DNA from: Tetrastigma voinierianum
Taxonomy: Eukaryota > Streptophyta > Magnoliopsida > Vitales > Vitaceae
Length of the DNA stretch: 64,000 nucleotides
Reading direction: 5' to 3'
Assembly (NCBI GenBank): GCA_016808115.1
Contig: JAEQBH010000026.1
Coordinates: 372,001 to 436,000, forward strand
The first letter of the stretch is position 1; each line of letters opens with the position of its first letter. A program made the translations under genes and the position numbers. Shown one piece after another: positions 34,601 to 46,192 of this stretch. Below the pieces are notes generated by a model. That model searched no databases. It was not told where the DNA came from and saw nothing but the letters and a program-made list of their open reading frames with translations.

Positions 34601-36099
34601 CCCCTGCGTCTCTTTCTTTCATTATCTTCTCAAACTCTTTGAACAGTTCCTTATATATGTGTTTGAACCCATCGATCTTTCTTAGCATGCTATTTTCCAT
34701 TTCTTTCTCCTTCTCCTTCATGATGTTTAGCAATTCAACATCTCTTTTGAACTAATTATTGTAGAAAGCTTGCATGCATGTCTGTATTCTGCCCATCAAC
34801 TTCTCTTCTTGATTTTTCAACTCTTCTTTGTGTTCTTCTTCTCTTATTCTCCAATTTTCTTCCCATATTTGTTCCTTCCTTCTGGCTATAGCCTCCACGA
34901 ATTCTTCTCTGATCCTTTGTTGATGTTCCCATTTTAGTTCTCTTTCCTCCATTTCCTTTTTCATTGTTTTCAGCATTTCCATTATCTTAGCATTTCTTTC
35001 TATGATCTGGGGTTTTGCTTGAAGCGGTACATTCGTGCCACGGAGATAAGATATGTTGGGCTTATCCTTAGGGTTCTTCCCTCTTGCACGAGATGCATGC
35101 GGCATCACCTCGAGCTTCTCTTATCGGTTTACGTATCCTGCCATTGCTCTTTTTCTTCTTCTAATACCATCACTTTCTTTACCTTCTTCCTTTAGGCCCC
35201 TTGTCCTCCGTAAGGATTAGAGGGAGGGACAGGGGACATCTTTCTTCTTCCTCCCGGTTCCCTTCACCTAGCGAGAAACGAGGGAGTCTAGTAATAGTGG
35301 CAGGGTGAGGAATCAATACTCTTTTATTGCTATGATGGTACCCTCTGATTGATTCTTCGATCAAAATGCCTATGTTCATTTTGTATCCTTTTAAAAAGGC
35401 ATACAATAAGATTGCTTCTTGCTCTCGGCGTGCTAAGGTGTTTGAGTCGGCATTGTCTGAGAACATATGAAATAAAACCAAACCTTTGCACTCTTACGTG
35501 AGAGCTCCCCTTTTGATATGGCATGTTGGGGATTCTTCTTCGTCCTTCCCTTTCCTTCTCCTCCGGTCAAACGAGTTCCATATTTTTTATAATTTGGGCT
35601 CTCCGGCAATTTCTTGTATTTCGACCCATGCTTGTAATCTCTCAGTTTAAACACTTCATTTAATATTCTATCGTTGAAGGGAACCCGAGCACCTCTCACG
35701 AAAGCAGAATCATCCTTCATTCCTACCTGTTTTATATAGAATTCCCTTAGAAGAGTGAAAACCTGGTGCTTTATTGTTACATAAGAACTCCCGACCCTCT
35801 TTTGTTATTACTTCGGAGAAATGGAAATTACTTTGCCAAACCTCTTTAGCAAATAAGTCTTTATCGAAACATCACCTTGTTCCCACAGATTCTTTGGCTT
35901 CTTGTGAAATGATCTTTTCTTCTTCTGTTTATGCTCTCTCAGGTTGCTCCTCCTCCTCTGGGCAGTTTCCTTACCTGACATTTACTTCTTCTTCGAGGTT
36001 GAGTCTCGGTAGCTTCTTCCTCTTTGTAAACATTCTCGCACATGATTTCGGTCGATCATTTTGTTGATATTGTTGACTTCGTCTTGGTTTCTTTGCCAT
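34600..36099 (-). pseudogene. Element B extra 3' ORF (plant transposon protein domain, coiled coil)
   Basis: It is the homologue of the A ORF at 62-1685. The start MAKKPRRSQQ is at 36099. Traces of NNKAPGF (about 35780) and KDDSAFVRGARVPFNDR (35720-35660) match the conserved domain. RREQEAILLYAFLKGYKMN (35430-35370) matches the middle. The coiled-coil tail runs from 35000 to about 34600 (KKEMEERELKWEHQQRIREE and so on). At least four frame breaks occur. Retention of the same architecture in A and B argues that the ORF was once functional in the family. Confidence 0.78.
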
Positions 36100-36359
36100 G
36101 ATTGAAGGTTTCTAGAGATGCTTGAACTTCTAGTTCTAGGGTTTCAAAATTCCAAAAGATGGATGCGAAACTGGAAAGGTTGGGTTGGATGCGGTTCTTG
36201 AAATTTAGTGGAATAAACCAGTGAGTTTAATGTCATGGCTTGATTGCCTTGGGAATTCAGACATTAACTATTAGACCTTAAATTAATGATTGTCAATGAC
36301 TTTTATTTTTTAAGCTGGCGGGCGCCCGAATTAGAGGTTTTACTATTTACGAGGGCTTT

Positions 36360-36650
36360 TAAATTCACTACTTCAAAATGTCATGTCGTGACCTAAAAAT
36401 TTAGGTCACGACAGGGAAAATTGTGTTGCAACATAAAAATGTTCTTTCCCTCCTTTATTTTAGTTGTGACCTTAATTTCATTATTTTGACTTTCTTTTCC
36501 ACTTTTATTCTTCACATCCGGCCTCTTGGTCGCCACTTTTGGTCTTGTGACCAAAACATAAACACTTCGATTTCACAACAATTTCCAATTTATTTACTTC
36601 CGTTCAAAATAGCTATGACTCGACTCTCATACGTATCATGCGAAAATTGA
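36360..36650 (-). repeat. Decayed GTCGCGAC-type cluster in B's pol to 3'ORF spacer
   Basis: Variants GTCGTGAC, GTCACGAC, GTTGCAAC and TTGTGACC occur about 260-550 bases upstream of the 3' ORF start. No exact GTCGCGAC octamer remains. The position corresponds to the A cluster at 1870-2300. Confidence 0.65.
36385..36412. repeat. Near-perfect 28-bp inverted repeat
   Basis: GTCGTGACCTAAA is followed by AA and then TTTAGGTCACGAC, so both 13-bp arms are exactly complementary. Two members of the palindrome family face each other here. Confidence 0.85.
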
Positions 36651-37280
36651 CTTCCATTATGCATCACATTCAACAATTAAGCATCAAAACAAGATAAAAA
36701 TTCCCCCAAACTTTCAATCATGCTATATCAAAGACAAATTTAAAAATTCAAATCAAGAAGAAGAAGAAAAACTGCCCCTTTTGGTCTCTTATGCTGATTG
36801 AAGTTTGATTGCGGTCTTTCTCCTTTTGCCTGATCTTCATTGTCTGTAAAACTAGAAATTATTTAACTATTATTCAGTACTAATGAATACAATAACCAGA
36901 ATCTATAAAAAATTTTAAACACTTGAAGCGCAAATGAAACAAGAAAAATTTAAAAAACAATGATGTGGGATTTGCCCATAAGTACTCCATTTTAGTCTTT
37001 TAATTTGGACTTTACTTTGCTATTGTTACTGTTTCTTCAATTTTCTTCATTCAGAACTAAGGGTTTATCTTCCAATTGCTTTTCCCAGATAATGCTTTAA
37101 TCTCGACCATTAACTTTGAACTCTTCATGATTCTTTGGTTCTAAAGGTAATATCCTTTGCCCCAGAAATTGTGTGCTTGATACCCTTTTATAAATGGTCC
37201 ACTCCATTTGGACTTCGAACTGCGGAAAGAGTCTTGTCTGGAGTTGAATAACAGGGCTGATCTCTTGCCTTGAATTCCCT
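36651..37280. other. Spacer after B integrase
   Basis: The part near 37050-37280 holds remnants of the integrase C-terminus. The rest is AT-rich and no gene is visible. Confidence 0.5.
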
Positions 37281-38331
37281 CCTCAAAATTCGTTGATCAT
37301 GCCATTTTTTTTGTTTTGTCCTTGTAGATTTTGGCACTGTCATAGGCTTCATTTTTCAACTCTTCCAATTCATTTAACTGGAGTAACCTATCTTCTTTAG
37401 CAGCTTTGAAATCAAAATTAAGCTTCTTAATGGCCCACATAGCCTTATATTCTAGCTCAAGAGGTAGGTGACAAGGTTTTCGAACAGTCTGTATGGGGAC
37501 ATTCGATGGGAGTTTTAAGCGATCCTGTATGCCCATAGTGCATCATCAAGCTTCAAAAGACCAATCTCTCATGCTAGAACTTCACGGAGTCTTTTCCGAT
37601 TTTCTTTATTTCCACTGTTGAAAATTTCGGCTTGCCCATTTGTTTGAGGATGATAAGCCAAGCTCCTTAATGTGTTTACATTCCATATGCGCTCATGAGT
37701 TTGTGTCAAACACCTTATTTGCAAATGGCTTCCTCCATCACTAATTATAGTTCTAGGTGTCCCCGAATCTGTGAGAATGTTCTTTGTGAAAACCCACATG
37801 TGTATTAACATCATTCTTTGGACATCTTCTTGCTTCTATATTTGATACATAATCACATTTGGGAGTATGTATATATTTCCAATAAAAACTGGAAAGGCCC
37901 CCATAAAATCCATTCCCCATACATCAAACCATTTGCACCACGGGATACCTTGCGGGGGCATCTCATGCCTTTGCGATATTTCCCATTCTTTGGCATTGAT
38001 CACACAACTTTACCCGTTCAAAAGCAGTCTTTAAAAATCGTAAGCCCGATGAATCTGGCCCGGAGAATTTTGTGGTACATTTTATCTCTCTATAGTGTCC
38101 TCCATAAGGTGATGCGTGACATTCTTGTAAAATCTTGCTTTGCTCACCTTCTGGTACACATCTCCTTATAATCATATAAGCTCCTTTTTTAAACAATAAT
38201 GGGTCATCCCAGATGTAGTACCTGCTGTCAGTCCTTAACTTTTTTCTCTGTTGGTAGCTGAATTCTAGTGGCATAATTCCACAAGCTAAGAAATTAACAA
38301 TATCAACATACCAGGGTGATTGGAGTGACAT
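37280..38331 (-). pseudogene. Element B integrase
   Basis: The zinc finger region reads ECHASPYGGHY and CDQCQRMGN (38150-37970). The core keeps PRTIISDGGSHL (second acidic residue) and YHPQTNGQAEIFN, with the catalytic Glu in QAE (37750-37620). The C-terminal part reads KPCHLPLELEYKAMWAIKK and ELEELKNEAYDSAKIY (37490-37330). Frame breaks lie between these blocks, so the protein cannot be made. Confidence 0.88.
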
Positions 38332-38920
38332 TTGGAATAGCTTGCTCTATCTGGAAAATTTTCTGCTATTTCTCTTTTCCCTCTTGTATCGGAGTGGGTT
38401 TCTCTACTCTTGACAAGTGATCAACTATCACATTGTCACTACCCTTCTTGTCTTTTATTTCTAAGTCAAATTCTGATAATAGTACCCACACGATCGAGTC
38501 TGGCTTTGCTTCTTTGCTTTGCCATTAGATATTTAATTCTTTGTCGGTGTGTATAACAACATGGGACCCCAAAATGTATGGCATGAACTTTTCACATGCA
38601 AATACTATTGCCCGGTATCTCGCTTTTGTTAGTAGAGTAATTTTCTTGTGCTTCATTAAAGGTTTGCTAGCATAGTAGATGGCCTTGAACACTTTTTCAT
38701 TTTTACGTCCCGTCGGCTCCATTTGCAAAATCCGCGGCATCATGATTCCGTTCTCTGTTCCAATCTGGTTTGCTATGGTGGGAGCTTCAATAAGTGCGGA
38801 TTTGATTTCTTGAATGCTTTCTAGCGATTCATCAATAAAACTTAATATCTTTCGACAATACGCATAGTGGTCTAGCAATTTTTGAAAAGTCTTTGATAAA
38901 TCTTCTGTAAAATCCAGCAT
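38331..38920 (-). pseudogene. Element B RNase H
   Basis: Segments include KEALIEAPTI-like (as KSALIEAPTIANQIG), FKAIYYASKPL, YRAIVFACEKFMPYILGS and HTDKELN. They match Ty3/gypsy RNase H. The HTDH-type motif is altered to HTDKE by a frame change. It follows RT in the same orientation. The stretch 38331-38520 is linker. Confidence 0.82.
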
Positions 38921-39813
38921 GTCCTAAGAAACTTCTAATTCCCTTGACTGTAGTGGGTGGCATTAGATTTCTTATAATTGAAACTTTTGCCTGGTCTACC
39001 TCAAGTCCTGTTGTAGAAATCATGTGCCCCAAGACAATTCCTTCTATAACCATAAAATGGCATTTCTCCCAATTCAGAGCTAGATTCTTGTCTTTGCACC
39101 TTTGAAGTACTGTCCCCAGGTTATGCAGGCATTGTTCAAAACTGGATCCATACACTGTAAAATCATCCATGAATATCTCAGCTAACATCTTACGCTAGAT
39201 CCAAAAAATATAGACATCATCGTCTTTGGAAGGTACCAGGAGAATTACACAAACCAAATGGCATTCTCCTAAAAGCAAAAGTACCAAATGGGCATGTAAA
39301 GTGGTTTCTCCTGATCTTTAGGTGCAATAGAAATTTGATTATATCCTAGAGTATCCGTGAAAAGAAAGCAAAAAATGAGGTGTCTGCCCGACTATCCGAC
39401 ATCGATCAATGAAGGTGGGAAAATGATCCTTTATGGTTGCGTATTCAATTTTACGTAGTCAATACACACCCTCCATCACATCCGCAGTTCTTGTAGGAAT
39501 CGATTCATTGCTTTTCATTTCGATCCTTTGATGAATCCACCTTTCTTAGGAACCACATTACCTTGGGCTTGCAAAAACTATCGATCTCCAACATATATAA
39601 ACACACATTTAACCATTTCAGAACTTCTTTTCCGACAACTTCTTTCATCACAGGTTTCAGCCTCCTTTGATGTTCAATAGAAGTTTTTGCATTATCCTCC
39701 AGCAATATTTTGTGCATGCAAATGGAGGGGCGATACCCTTTAGATCTTGATTGACGGCAATTTGCTTCCTTGTATTTTCGAGTGCAATGACTTTTGTTCT
39801 TCGGCTTAGTCAA
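38832..39813 (-). pseudogene. Element B reverse transcriptase
   Basis: The C-terminal half is open from 39188 to 38832. It includes EIFMDDFTVYGSSFEQCL with the catalytic DD pair, then EKCHFMV, GIVLGHMIS and FLGHAGFYRRFIKDFSKI. The N-terminal half (39813-39200) has many frame breaks but keeps SICMHKILLEDNAKTSIEHQ and a decayed CIDY and DHFP region. Here, relative to A, several CTG, CAG or CAA triplets appear as CG. Confidence 0.85.
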
Positions 39814-40229
39814 TGCGGTGATATGATAACTGGTTTTCTCTTTTCTAGTTCTAAAAACTCATATTTTAAATGATGACAGATTCTTTCAATGTTAGCCCTT
39901 TTGCATTAGTTTCTGCTCATGAATTTCTTTATTTAAATTTGCTTACTTCATCTTAAACTTTTTTCATTTATACTCGAGACTGTTTCCTTGTTAAACAAAT
40001 TTGAAGGCCGTACTTCAAAATCAAGACCTCAAGATACTGAAAATTCATCTCAATTTCATTGATAGAGTGTTGAAGGATACAATTAGAATTCAATTCATCA
40101 TTGAGAAAATTTGTGTTTCCCTCTGACCATACAACTATCTGCATTTACATCAGGATGTTCCAGACTTCTATTAATATTGAAATGCACTGCTTCATTTCCA
40201 ACCCTGAGTGTCAGTTCACCTTTCTGTAC

Positions 40230-40816
40230 GTCAATCAAGGCAGCTCCAGTTGCTAAGAAAGGTCTTCCCAACAACAAAGGAACTTGGGTATCTTCCTCCA
40301 TCTGCATGATAACAAAATCCACTGGGAAAATGAATTTCCCAACCTTGACAAGTACATCTTCCAGAATGCCCTCTAGTTGTGCCATTGATCGATATGCCAT
40401 CTGCAATGTAATTGTTGTTGGGGTAAGTTCCCCAAACTAAGTCTTTGCACAGCGATAGAGGCATCAATTTATACTTGGCGGAATCACATAAAGCTTTCTT
40501 GAATTCATATTTCCTATGGAGGCGGGGAATGGTGAAGCGCGAGGAGTGCTCATCTTTCTTTGGGAGTTTGTTGGATATAATAACGCAAGTAGCGGTCAAG
40601 TTAACCTCCCTCCTCAACTATCTTCCTTTTCTTTTCAGTGTTCCTTCGAAATTTTGCATAAAGAGGCATTTGGGCGATCACCTGCGCAAATGGGATATTT
40701 ATTTCTATTTTCTTGAAAATATCGAATTTAAGCGGATTCTTCTCTTCTTGACACGAGTCTCGTGGAAATGGCATTGAAGGTGTATAGCTGGTACTCCTTC
40801 CTTCTTTTCTGGTCAT
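40230..40816 (-). pseudogene. Element B protease
   Basis: KFDIFKKIEINIPFAQ and QMPLYAKF (40730-40660), then FTIPRLHRKYEFKKALCDS and LMPLSLCKDL (40540-40450), match the Athila protease. The active-site region reads CDSAKYK instead of CDSGAS, so the catalytic DSG triplet is lost through a small deletion and frame change. Confidence 0.8.
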
Positions 40817-40999
40817 TACTCTTTGAATTTGTTGATATGGTTGTTAACTACTCTCCTTCTTTCTCGATCCTGCTTCTTTCTGTCTCAGTCTCTTCTTTCT
40901 TTACGTCTTTTGTTCGCTCAAATCTTTCCCACTTCTTAAGCGGGTCATGCAGTCTTTTGGGTTCTTCTGAGTATCACTGGGGAATGTACCCTTGCTCAC

Positions 41000-42340
41000 G
41001 ATTTAGCATATTCGGGACTAGTTGCCTACTTGTGTCTCTAAATTTTTAGTGAGGCACTAGCATTCTTGAAACATGTGGATATCAGACTTGAAGCTTCGAG
41101 TCAGATAGTTTACATTCATGGAATTGTAATAGCCTCTTGTTGTCCCCCGTGAGCTGCGGCATTTGTTCCTATTGATTGGTTGGGTTCTCCTCGAGCCACG
41201 ATATTCATTTGCGCGCCGCTCCTTCTTGGCATTCTTTTGGAACCTTGGTATTTCTTGATATCCTTGTTGAGGATGCTGTCCGCCTTGGGCTTTGTAATGC
41301 CCCTCCACCATATGAAATTCTCACTTGGTTCCTCAGTCTTGGGATTATGGTGTGTGGGCGGAGTTAGGATTTGGCTTGAAATGATAACTTCTTTGCTCTT
41401 TCTGCGTGCCGCCTCCTGGCTCATAAGTCTTCTTATGTTGGCACATCAACACTTCTTCTCATAAGTTCTCTTTCCACTGCTCCTATTTCATGAGCAGTGT
41501 GCATCTTTCTCTCTTGTTTGTCCATCCTATGCATTATGGCATCCAACTTTGCTTCCATGGCTGTCATCTTGCTTAGCTCCATGATCCCTTTTCCTCTGCT
41601 TCCTCTTTATCGGATGGGCTTTCATATTGCATTTGCTAAATCTTCTGTCGGATCTCTCGCCTCTTCCAGCACTTTTCGTTTGAATGCTCCACGACATGAA
41701 GCTATCGATAATGCCCTTGGATGTATCATTTAAAGCATGATACTATGTCCATCACAGGTCTTCAAATCTATTCATGCATGAACTTTTCTTGACAACCTCC
41801 TTGAATCTTTCCCAAGCCATATAGGCTCTCATCTTCCCCTTGTTGGAATACTATTATCTCTCTTCGTCTCTCTGAAGTGAGAGATGGGAAAGAATACTTA
41901 AATGAAGCTCTACCAGCTCCTCCCAAGTATCATGAGAACCATAAGGTAATGATTCATGCCATGTGGTGCTATGTCTCCAAAAAATGAAGAGATGCAACTT
42001 TATCACCTCTGGTCTCACACCATTCGAGCTTCTGTGTTCGCCATCCCGAGAAATCTTCCCGAGGCGCTCGTTTGGGTCTTGATGGGATGACGTAGCGATG
42101 TTGCTGAACCATTGTAATTAAAAGTGAAACTTTAGTTCAAAATTATTTGCATCCACGGTAAGTACATGCGATTCGTAAATATTCTTCCTGGATAATAGGC
42201 CTCCAGAAATCCTCCATTGTGTCGATAATGGGGCCTTACAGCTACTTGATCCTTTGTTCCTTTGTTTGGTCATGTCTCTCATACGCCATAGGCTGCGTTC
42301 TCTTTGCTCTTTTGTCTTTCTTAAGCTCACAGTGTTCTCT
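41000..42340 (-). pseudogene. Element B gag
   Basis: Traces include AWERFKEVVKK (41810), YHALNDTSKGIID (41730) and a C-terminal part with ILTPPTHHNPKTEEPSENF (41390-41320). Frames change several times, but the order is that of A's gag. The region 40816-41000 is the gag-to-protease linker. Confidence 0.75.
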
Positions 42341-42570
42341 CATTTAGTGTCTGGCGGAATCGAGTGATCCTTGTTCCTATGCATTGGGTTTTCTGAAATC
42401 AAAGCACTCGGATTAATGAAGTTAATCAAACTAAACAAATATTTCAACATAGCTTGTAAGATTGGTGGTTGGTGTGGCCACTACTTGCAAAAACTAATTT
42501 TGTTCTTTTCTTAAAATGTCAATTAGTATTTCCTTCTTCGTCGGAATATTGATCTAATTAATTCTTTCAA

Positions 42571-42587
42571 TCCTGACAACGGCGCCA
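42571..42587 (-). other. Primer binding site of element B (Asp-tRNA type)
   Basis: The minus strand reads TGGCGCCGTTGTCAGGA, complementary to the 3' end of plant tRNA-Asp with one transition. It lies seven bases from the LTR end at 42595. Confidence 0.87.
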
Positions 42588-42594
42588 TAAAGCT

Positions 42595-45031
42595 TGTTGT
42601 CTTTTTCTATATAGACTAAACCCTCAATTAACATAGATACAAGAGCCTTACAATTCTCTTATACCCATGTCATTTTGGATAAGTTTGCTTGCTAAAATAA
42701 ATTTCTCTTAATGTTCAAGATTAAAAATAAGGGTTCAGTCTATGACACTGCAAGTGCACATGTCATACAAGTAGTAAATCTAAATGTAAGTCCAGGTATC
42801 ATTCCCACAGAGATTGATGGCAGTGCAGGTCAAACTACGACTACTAAAATTTCATACTATTTGGACTCAAAACTTCATAATGAATGTTTTATCAAAGCGT
42901 GAAAAATTAAAAATCTATACTATTGAATATGTTTCAATTAAACTAAAACAAGTGAATGACTAAAAATAAATTGTATATAAAGAATGGATTGAATCAGTTC
43001 TTGAGAAACGAAAACCATCGATGAAATACAATGGAGCGATTCAGTTCGGCACTAAATCAGTTGCTCTGTTCTGTATGGATACGATTTTGTCCAAGATTTC
43101 CTAATTATTTGGAATTTTGGTTTCTCCTTTTCAGCGATTTAATATCCTTGCTTCTCGAAGACAGATCAAACCGGCTACACAGTATTCCACATTCTCTTTA
43201 CGAAGATCTGGGTATTTTTTCTTTCTCGATACTTCACACCCATTTCTGATGTGTGAGAACTTTTGCTACCTTCTCGATTCTCGCGAATTCCACTGCTTAA
43301 TTGGTGAAAACGTTCTCAGGATCTATGGGTTTATCCTTTCCTTGATCGGATCTAAGCTAACACGAGTTGGAACTTACCTTAGATTGAGGTGAACTCTCAC
43401 GATCATTTATATATTGTTAAATACACCTCCTACTTCAATTATGGCGAATGGGGTTATCAAATGAACTCCAGGCTAATGGTTCGTCGATGGTAGTGAACAT
43501 ACCCGGAAAAAGAATGCTCGACTCTCGGGAATCTCCGTATGCAGTGTCACTCGAGAGGGGCATCTAGATATCGAGCAAGATACATTCCCTCGGCGGTATT
43601 CGTCTTGCCATTGGGAACTTATCCATTTAACGACATCGACTAAGTAAGAAATCGAACCAATTAATTCTCTATAAATGCGGGAAAAGTAGCAACTAAATGT
43701 AAAATCAAATCAACGGTACGCGTTACGATTCTTTGCATTGCGAATTAAGAAGTAGGTACGATCACGCACAATACTTGTAGTGCGATAAAATTGAAAAGTA
43801 AGATTCGAATTTAATACAGATTTCATAAATTTCGGGCGATAATGCTACGAAAAATAATAAACTAAAAATCCAACTCTACCGTCTACGCACGGTTAAGCGA
43901 TTCAAAACCAGAAAATAAAACTAAAAAAATCTAAAAATAAAAATCTACTCTATAATATACACTGAGTTCCTCTTCTTTTCCCTTTTAAGGTGGTGAAAGA
44001 AGAGGAGAAAAGCGCTTTACCATTCTAAAGCTATCTATTTATCTTTATAAAAAAAAGAATACGGGCCGAATCCCAAAATGCCAGTGGAAATCAAAGAAAA
44101 GCCCGACTCACTTTTCTATGTGACCTCAGTTGATGTCGACATGGAATGATGGCTCATGATCGTCACAGCTCTTTCTTTTTCTGTTGCAACCAGTTTGTCT
44201 TCTTGGCCTTGATCGATGGTGCGACGCCCGAAGTGATGTTCACGACATCTTTTTATTCGGTGTTCGCCCGGTGTTGATATCGCGACCTCGGTTGATATCG
44301 CGACATCGTCTTCTATTCTTCGAGTTTGTGCTGCGACATCGATTTAAGTTGCGTGATTTCTTTCTTCCCAACTATTTTCCAAGTCGCGACATCAAAGTGA
44401 TGTCGTGACATCCTTTTCTTTTGCTCAACTCTTCTTTAGGTCTCGACCTGAATGAGTGGTCGCGACATCATTTCTCTTGTCAAGACTTCAGTTCTTGTTT
44501 TCATGTAGCGACCAGTATAGCATGTCGCGACTTAGTTTGACCAGCAATTAAAAACAGTTCTGACTTCTTTTACTTCACGAGGACACTCTCTTGTGGCTTC
44601 ATAGACAGATCCTTGTCTGGCGACGAGTTATGTCGTGACATCATTTATCTCCTTTTAGGCGTCGCGACGCCGAAATGATCTTCGCGACATGAATTTCTTC
44701 ATTGTTGTTCCTTTAGTCGACCCACGTCTTATTCGCCAACCTCCTTCTTGATCGCGACCGTTTGTTCCAAGTTTCACGTTTCTTCTTGAAGCGAATTTGA
44801 TATCGTGACACGGGATTGAGGCAAGCGAGCTTTACGTCAATTCCCTCAGGTCTTGACTTCAATTAACTGCTGGTGATTTCTTACGATTTTGCTAAATATG
44901 AGTTTACGTTGTATTTTCTGCAAAAATGAAATTTGAGTCAATTATCCACTTTTCTTCAAACAATTCAACATTTATCTCATAATAAAGTCAGAAAAATGGA
45001 TTAAAAACCTAATGAATTTTTAGACTCATCA
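42595..45031 (-). repeat. 5' LTR of element B
   Basis: It is 2437 bp. The minus-strand start is TGATGAGTC at 45031 and its end GACAACA at 42595, so it keeps canonical TG and CA. It is matched by 30154-32550. The region around 43000-43900 aligns with 30540-31400. Confidence 0.9.
44110..44850 (-). repeat. GTCGCGAC array in B's 5' LTR, partly decayed
   Basis: Exact octamers start at about 44392, 44459, 44523 and 44658. Others have lost or changed a base compared with the 3' LTR (for example ATCGCGAC near 44278 and GTCGTGAC near 44402). Confidence 0.8.
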
Positions 45032-45036
45032 CCCGT

Positions 45037-46160
45037 CTGTACAATTCTTCCATTGTCGTAGGCGGATCTAGATATGGCGAGTGGAAGAATGGGGTGGTTG
45101 GCCTAAAATTCCTTTGGAAATTCTGGAGGACCACATCCATACTGTACGAATCAATCTATTGGACGACCCCTCCAAACCTTCTGGTGAAATCACGAATGGA
45201 CTCGTCCTCTCACTTGAAGATGGTTTGTAGAGACCCGATGTTTCCCTTCTATTGAACTAAGCAGTCTTTGGAAGCGAATGTAGCCTGACTCCTTTGAGCG
45301 AGTTTATAGATCTCAGGTAGGGTTTGTAGAACCAAGCGAGAGTGGGCCCCTTCAAGGCGGCGGGAACACTGCATAGTAAGCTGATCGTCTCCGTATTGAG
45401 TATCATCGCTGATTGAAGTGCAACATGTGGTCCTCACGGGTCGGAGCCATCATACATGGCGAAGCGGTATGACAAAGCCACGCGTGGTTCATAACTTTCG
45501 AAGATGTCTTGTGGCGAGAAGACATGTCTTGGTTCCCGGACGGTGGTGGATGTAGGCATGTGGCAGAAGTAGTGCGGCCCAAAGGTAGGATACATGAGCC
45601 GGTAGTGGCGGTGCTGCGCCCTATGCCATGCGGGCACATTTGGGGGCACCTTTCGCCATCGTTGCTCGGTGGTCTCTCCGTGCTCGTGATGCATGCCCTT
45701 GTGGGTTTCTTTGGGCGTGGGGGCCTCTTTCTCTTGACCTCCACGTTGTTCTTTGGGGTGGCGGTCGAAGCAAGAGGCTACGAAGGATAACTTCGTCGTC
45801 CCGTGCTGCGTCCTTGCTGTCGCGGCCCGTGGCTCATTTCGGCTATTTTTGTTTAATCGAGTGCGAGGTGGTACGCTCCTCGTGCGTATTCACCCAGATC
45901 CTCTTCGGGCGAGCTGCGAGCGTTCTCTTCGCGGATGTTCAGCATGACTATGCAATTCAGCCATCTGTTTGGCCTGTTCTTCTTGCTTTGTCTCCATATC
46001 TGGCCTTAAATGAAAAAACTAGTCTTCAAGGGGCGGTTCTTGGTTGCTGGCCATAGTGATAGGGCTGGACGAAGCCGGATGAGTGGCGGGAACTGCCAAT
46101 TCTTCGGGCGTGGGGATAGCTTGATAGCCGACGTAGCCTCGCACGTTCCCGATGAGATTT
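45037..46160 (-). pseudogene. Tat gag, N-terminal half
   Basis: The traces read YRFAMYDGSDP, then HMLHFNQR, KGPTLAWFY-like (RGPTLAWFYKP), LRSINSLKGVRLH, DESIRDFTRRFG, VVLQNFQRNF, and at the end DPPTTMEELYRR at 45040. They fit the gag domain of Tat elements. The reading is cut by B at 45031 and resumes at 30153. Several frame breaks and stops are present. Confidence 0.83.
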
Positions 46161-46173
46161 TTTGCTTGGTCGT

Positions 46174-46191
46174 TCTCACAAACAGTGCCAA
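46174..46191 (-). other. Primer binding site region of the Tat element
   Basis: The minus strand beyond the 5' LTR end reads TTGGCACTGTTTGTGAG. This resembles the TTGGCGCCGTTTGTGGG sites of Tat elements after transitions. Its position fixes the 46193-46818 repeat as the 5' LTR. Confidence 0.75.
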
Positions 46192-46192
46192 T

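Larger units (their letters stand above)
30154..45031 (-). mobile_element. Athila-like retrotransposon B inserted in Tat gag
   Basis: It spans about 14.9 kb with both LTRs (30154-32550 and 42595-45031), a primer binding site, gag, PR, RT, RNase H, IN, a spacer, an extra 3' ORF, a long 3' untranslated region and a polypurine tract. It is the same family group as A. The right flank is CCCGT and no matching duplication is seen at the left, where about 50 bases of the LTR end are missing. All genes carry frameshifts and stops. The Tat gag reading resumes on both sides, proving insertion into that gene. Confidence 0.9.

Noticed and set aside
45434..45790. Overlapping open frames on both strands at 45.4-45.8 kb as candidate host genes
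   Set aside because: The minus-strand reading is Tat gag with frame changes; the plus-strand frames have no family motif.
46174..46191. Reading the Tat element as plus strand with the left LTR as 5' LTR
   Set aside because: A primer-site-like sequence lies left of the right LTR on the minus strand and gag, PR, RT and IN all read on the minus strand.
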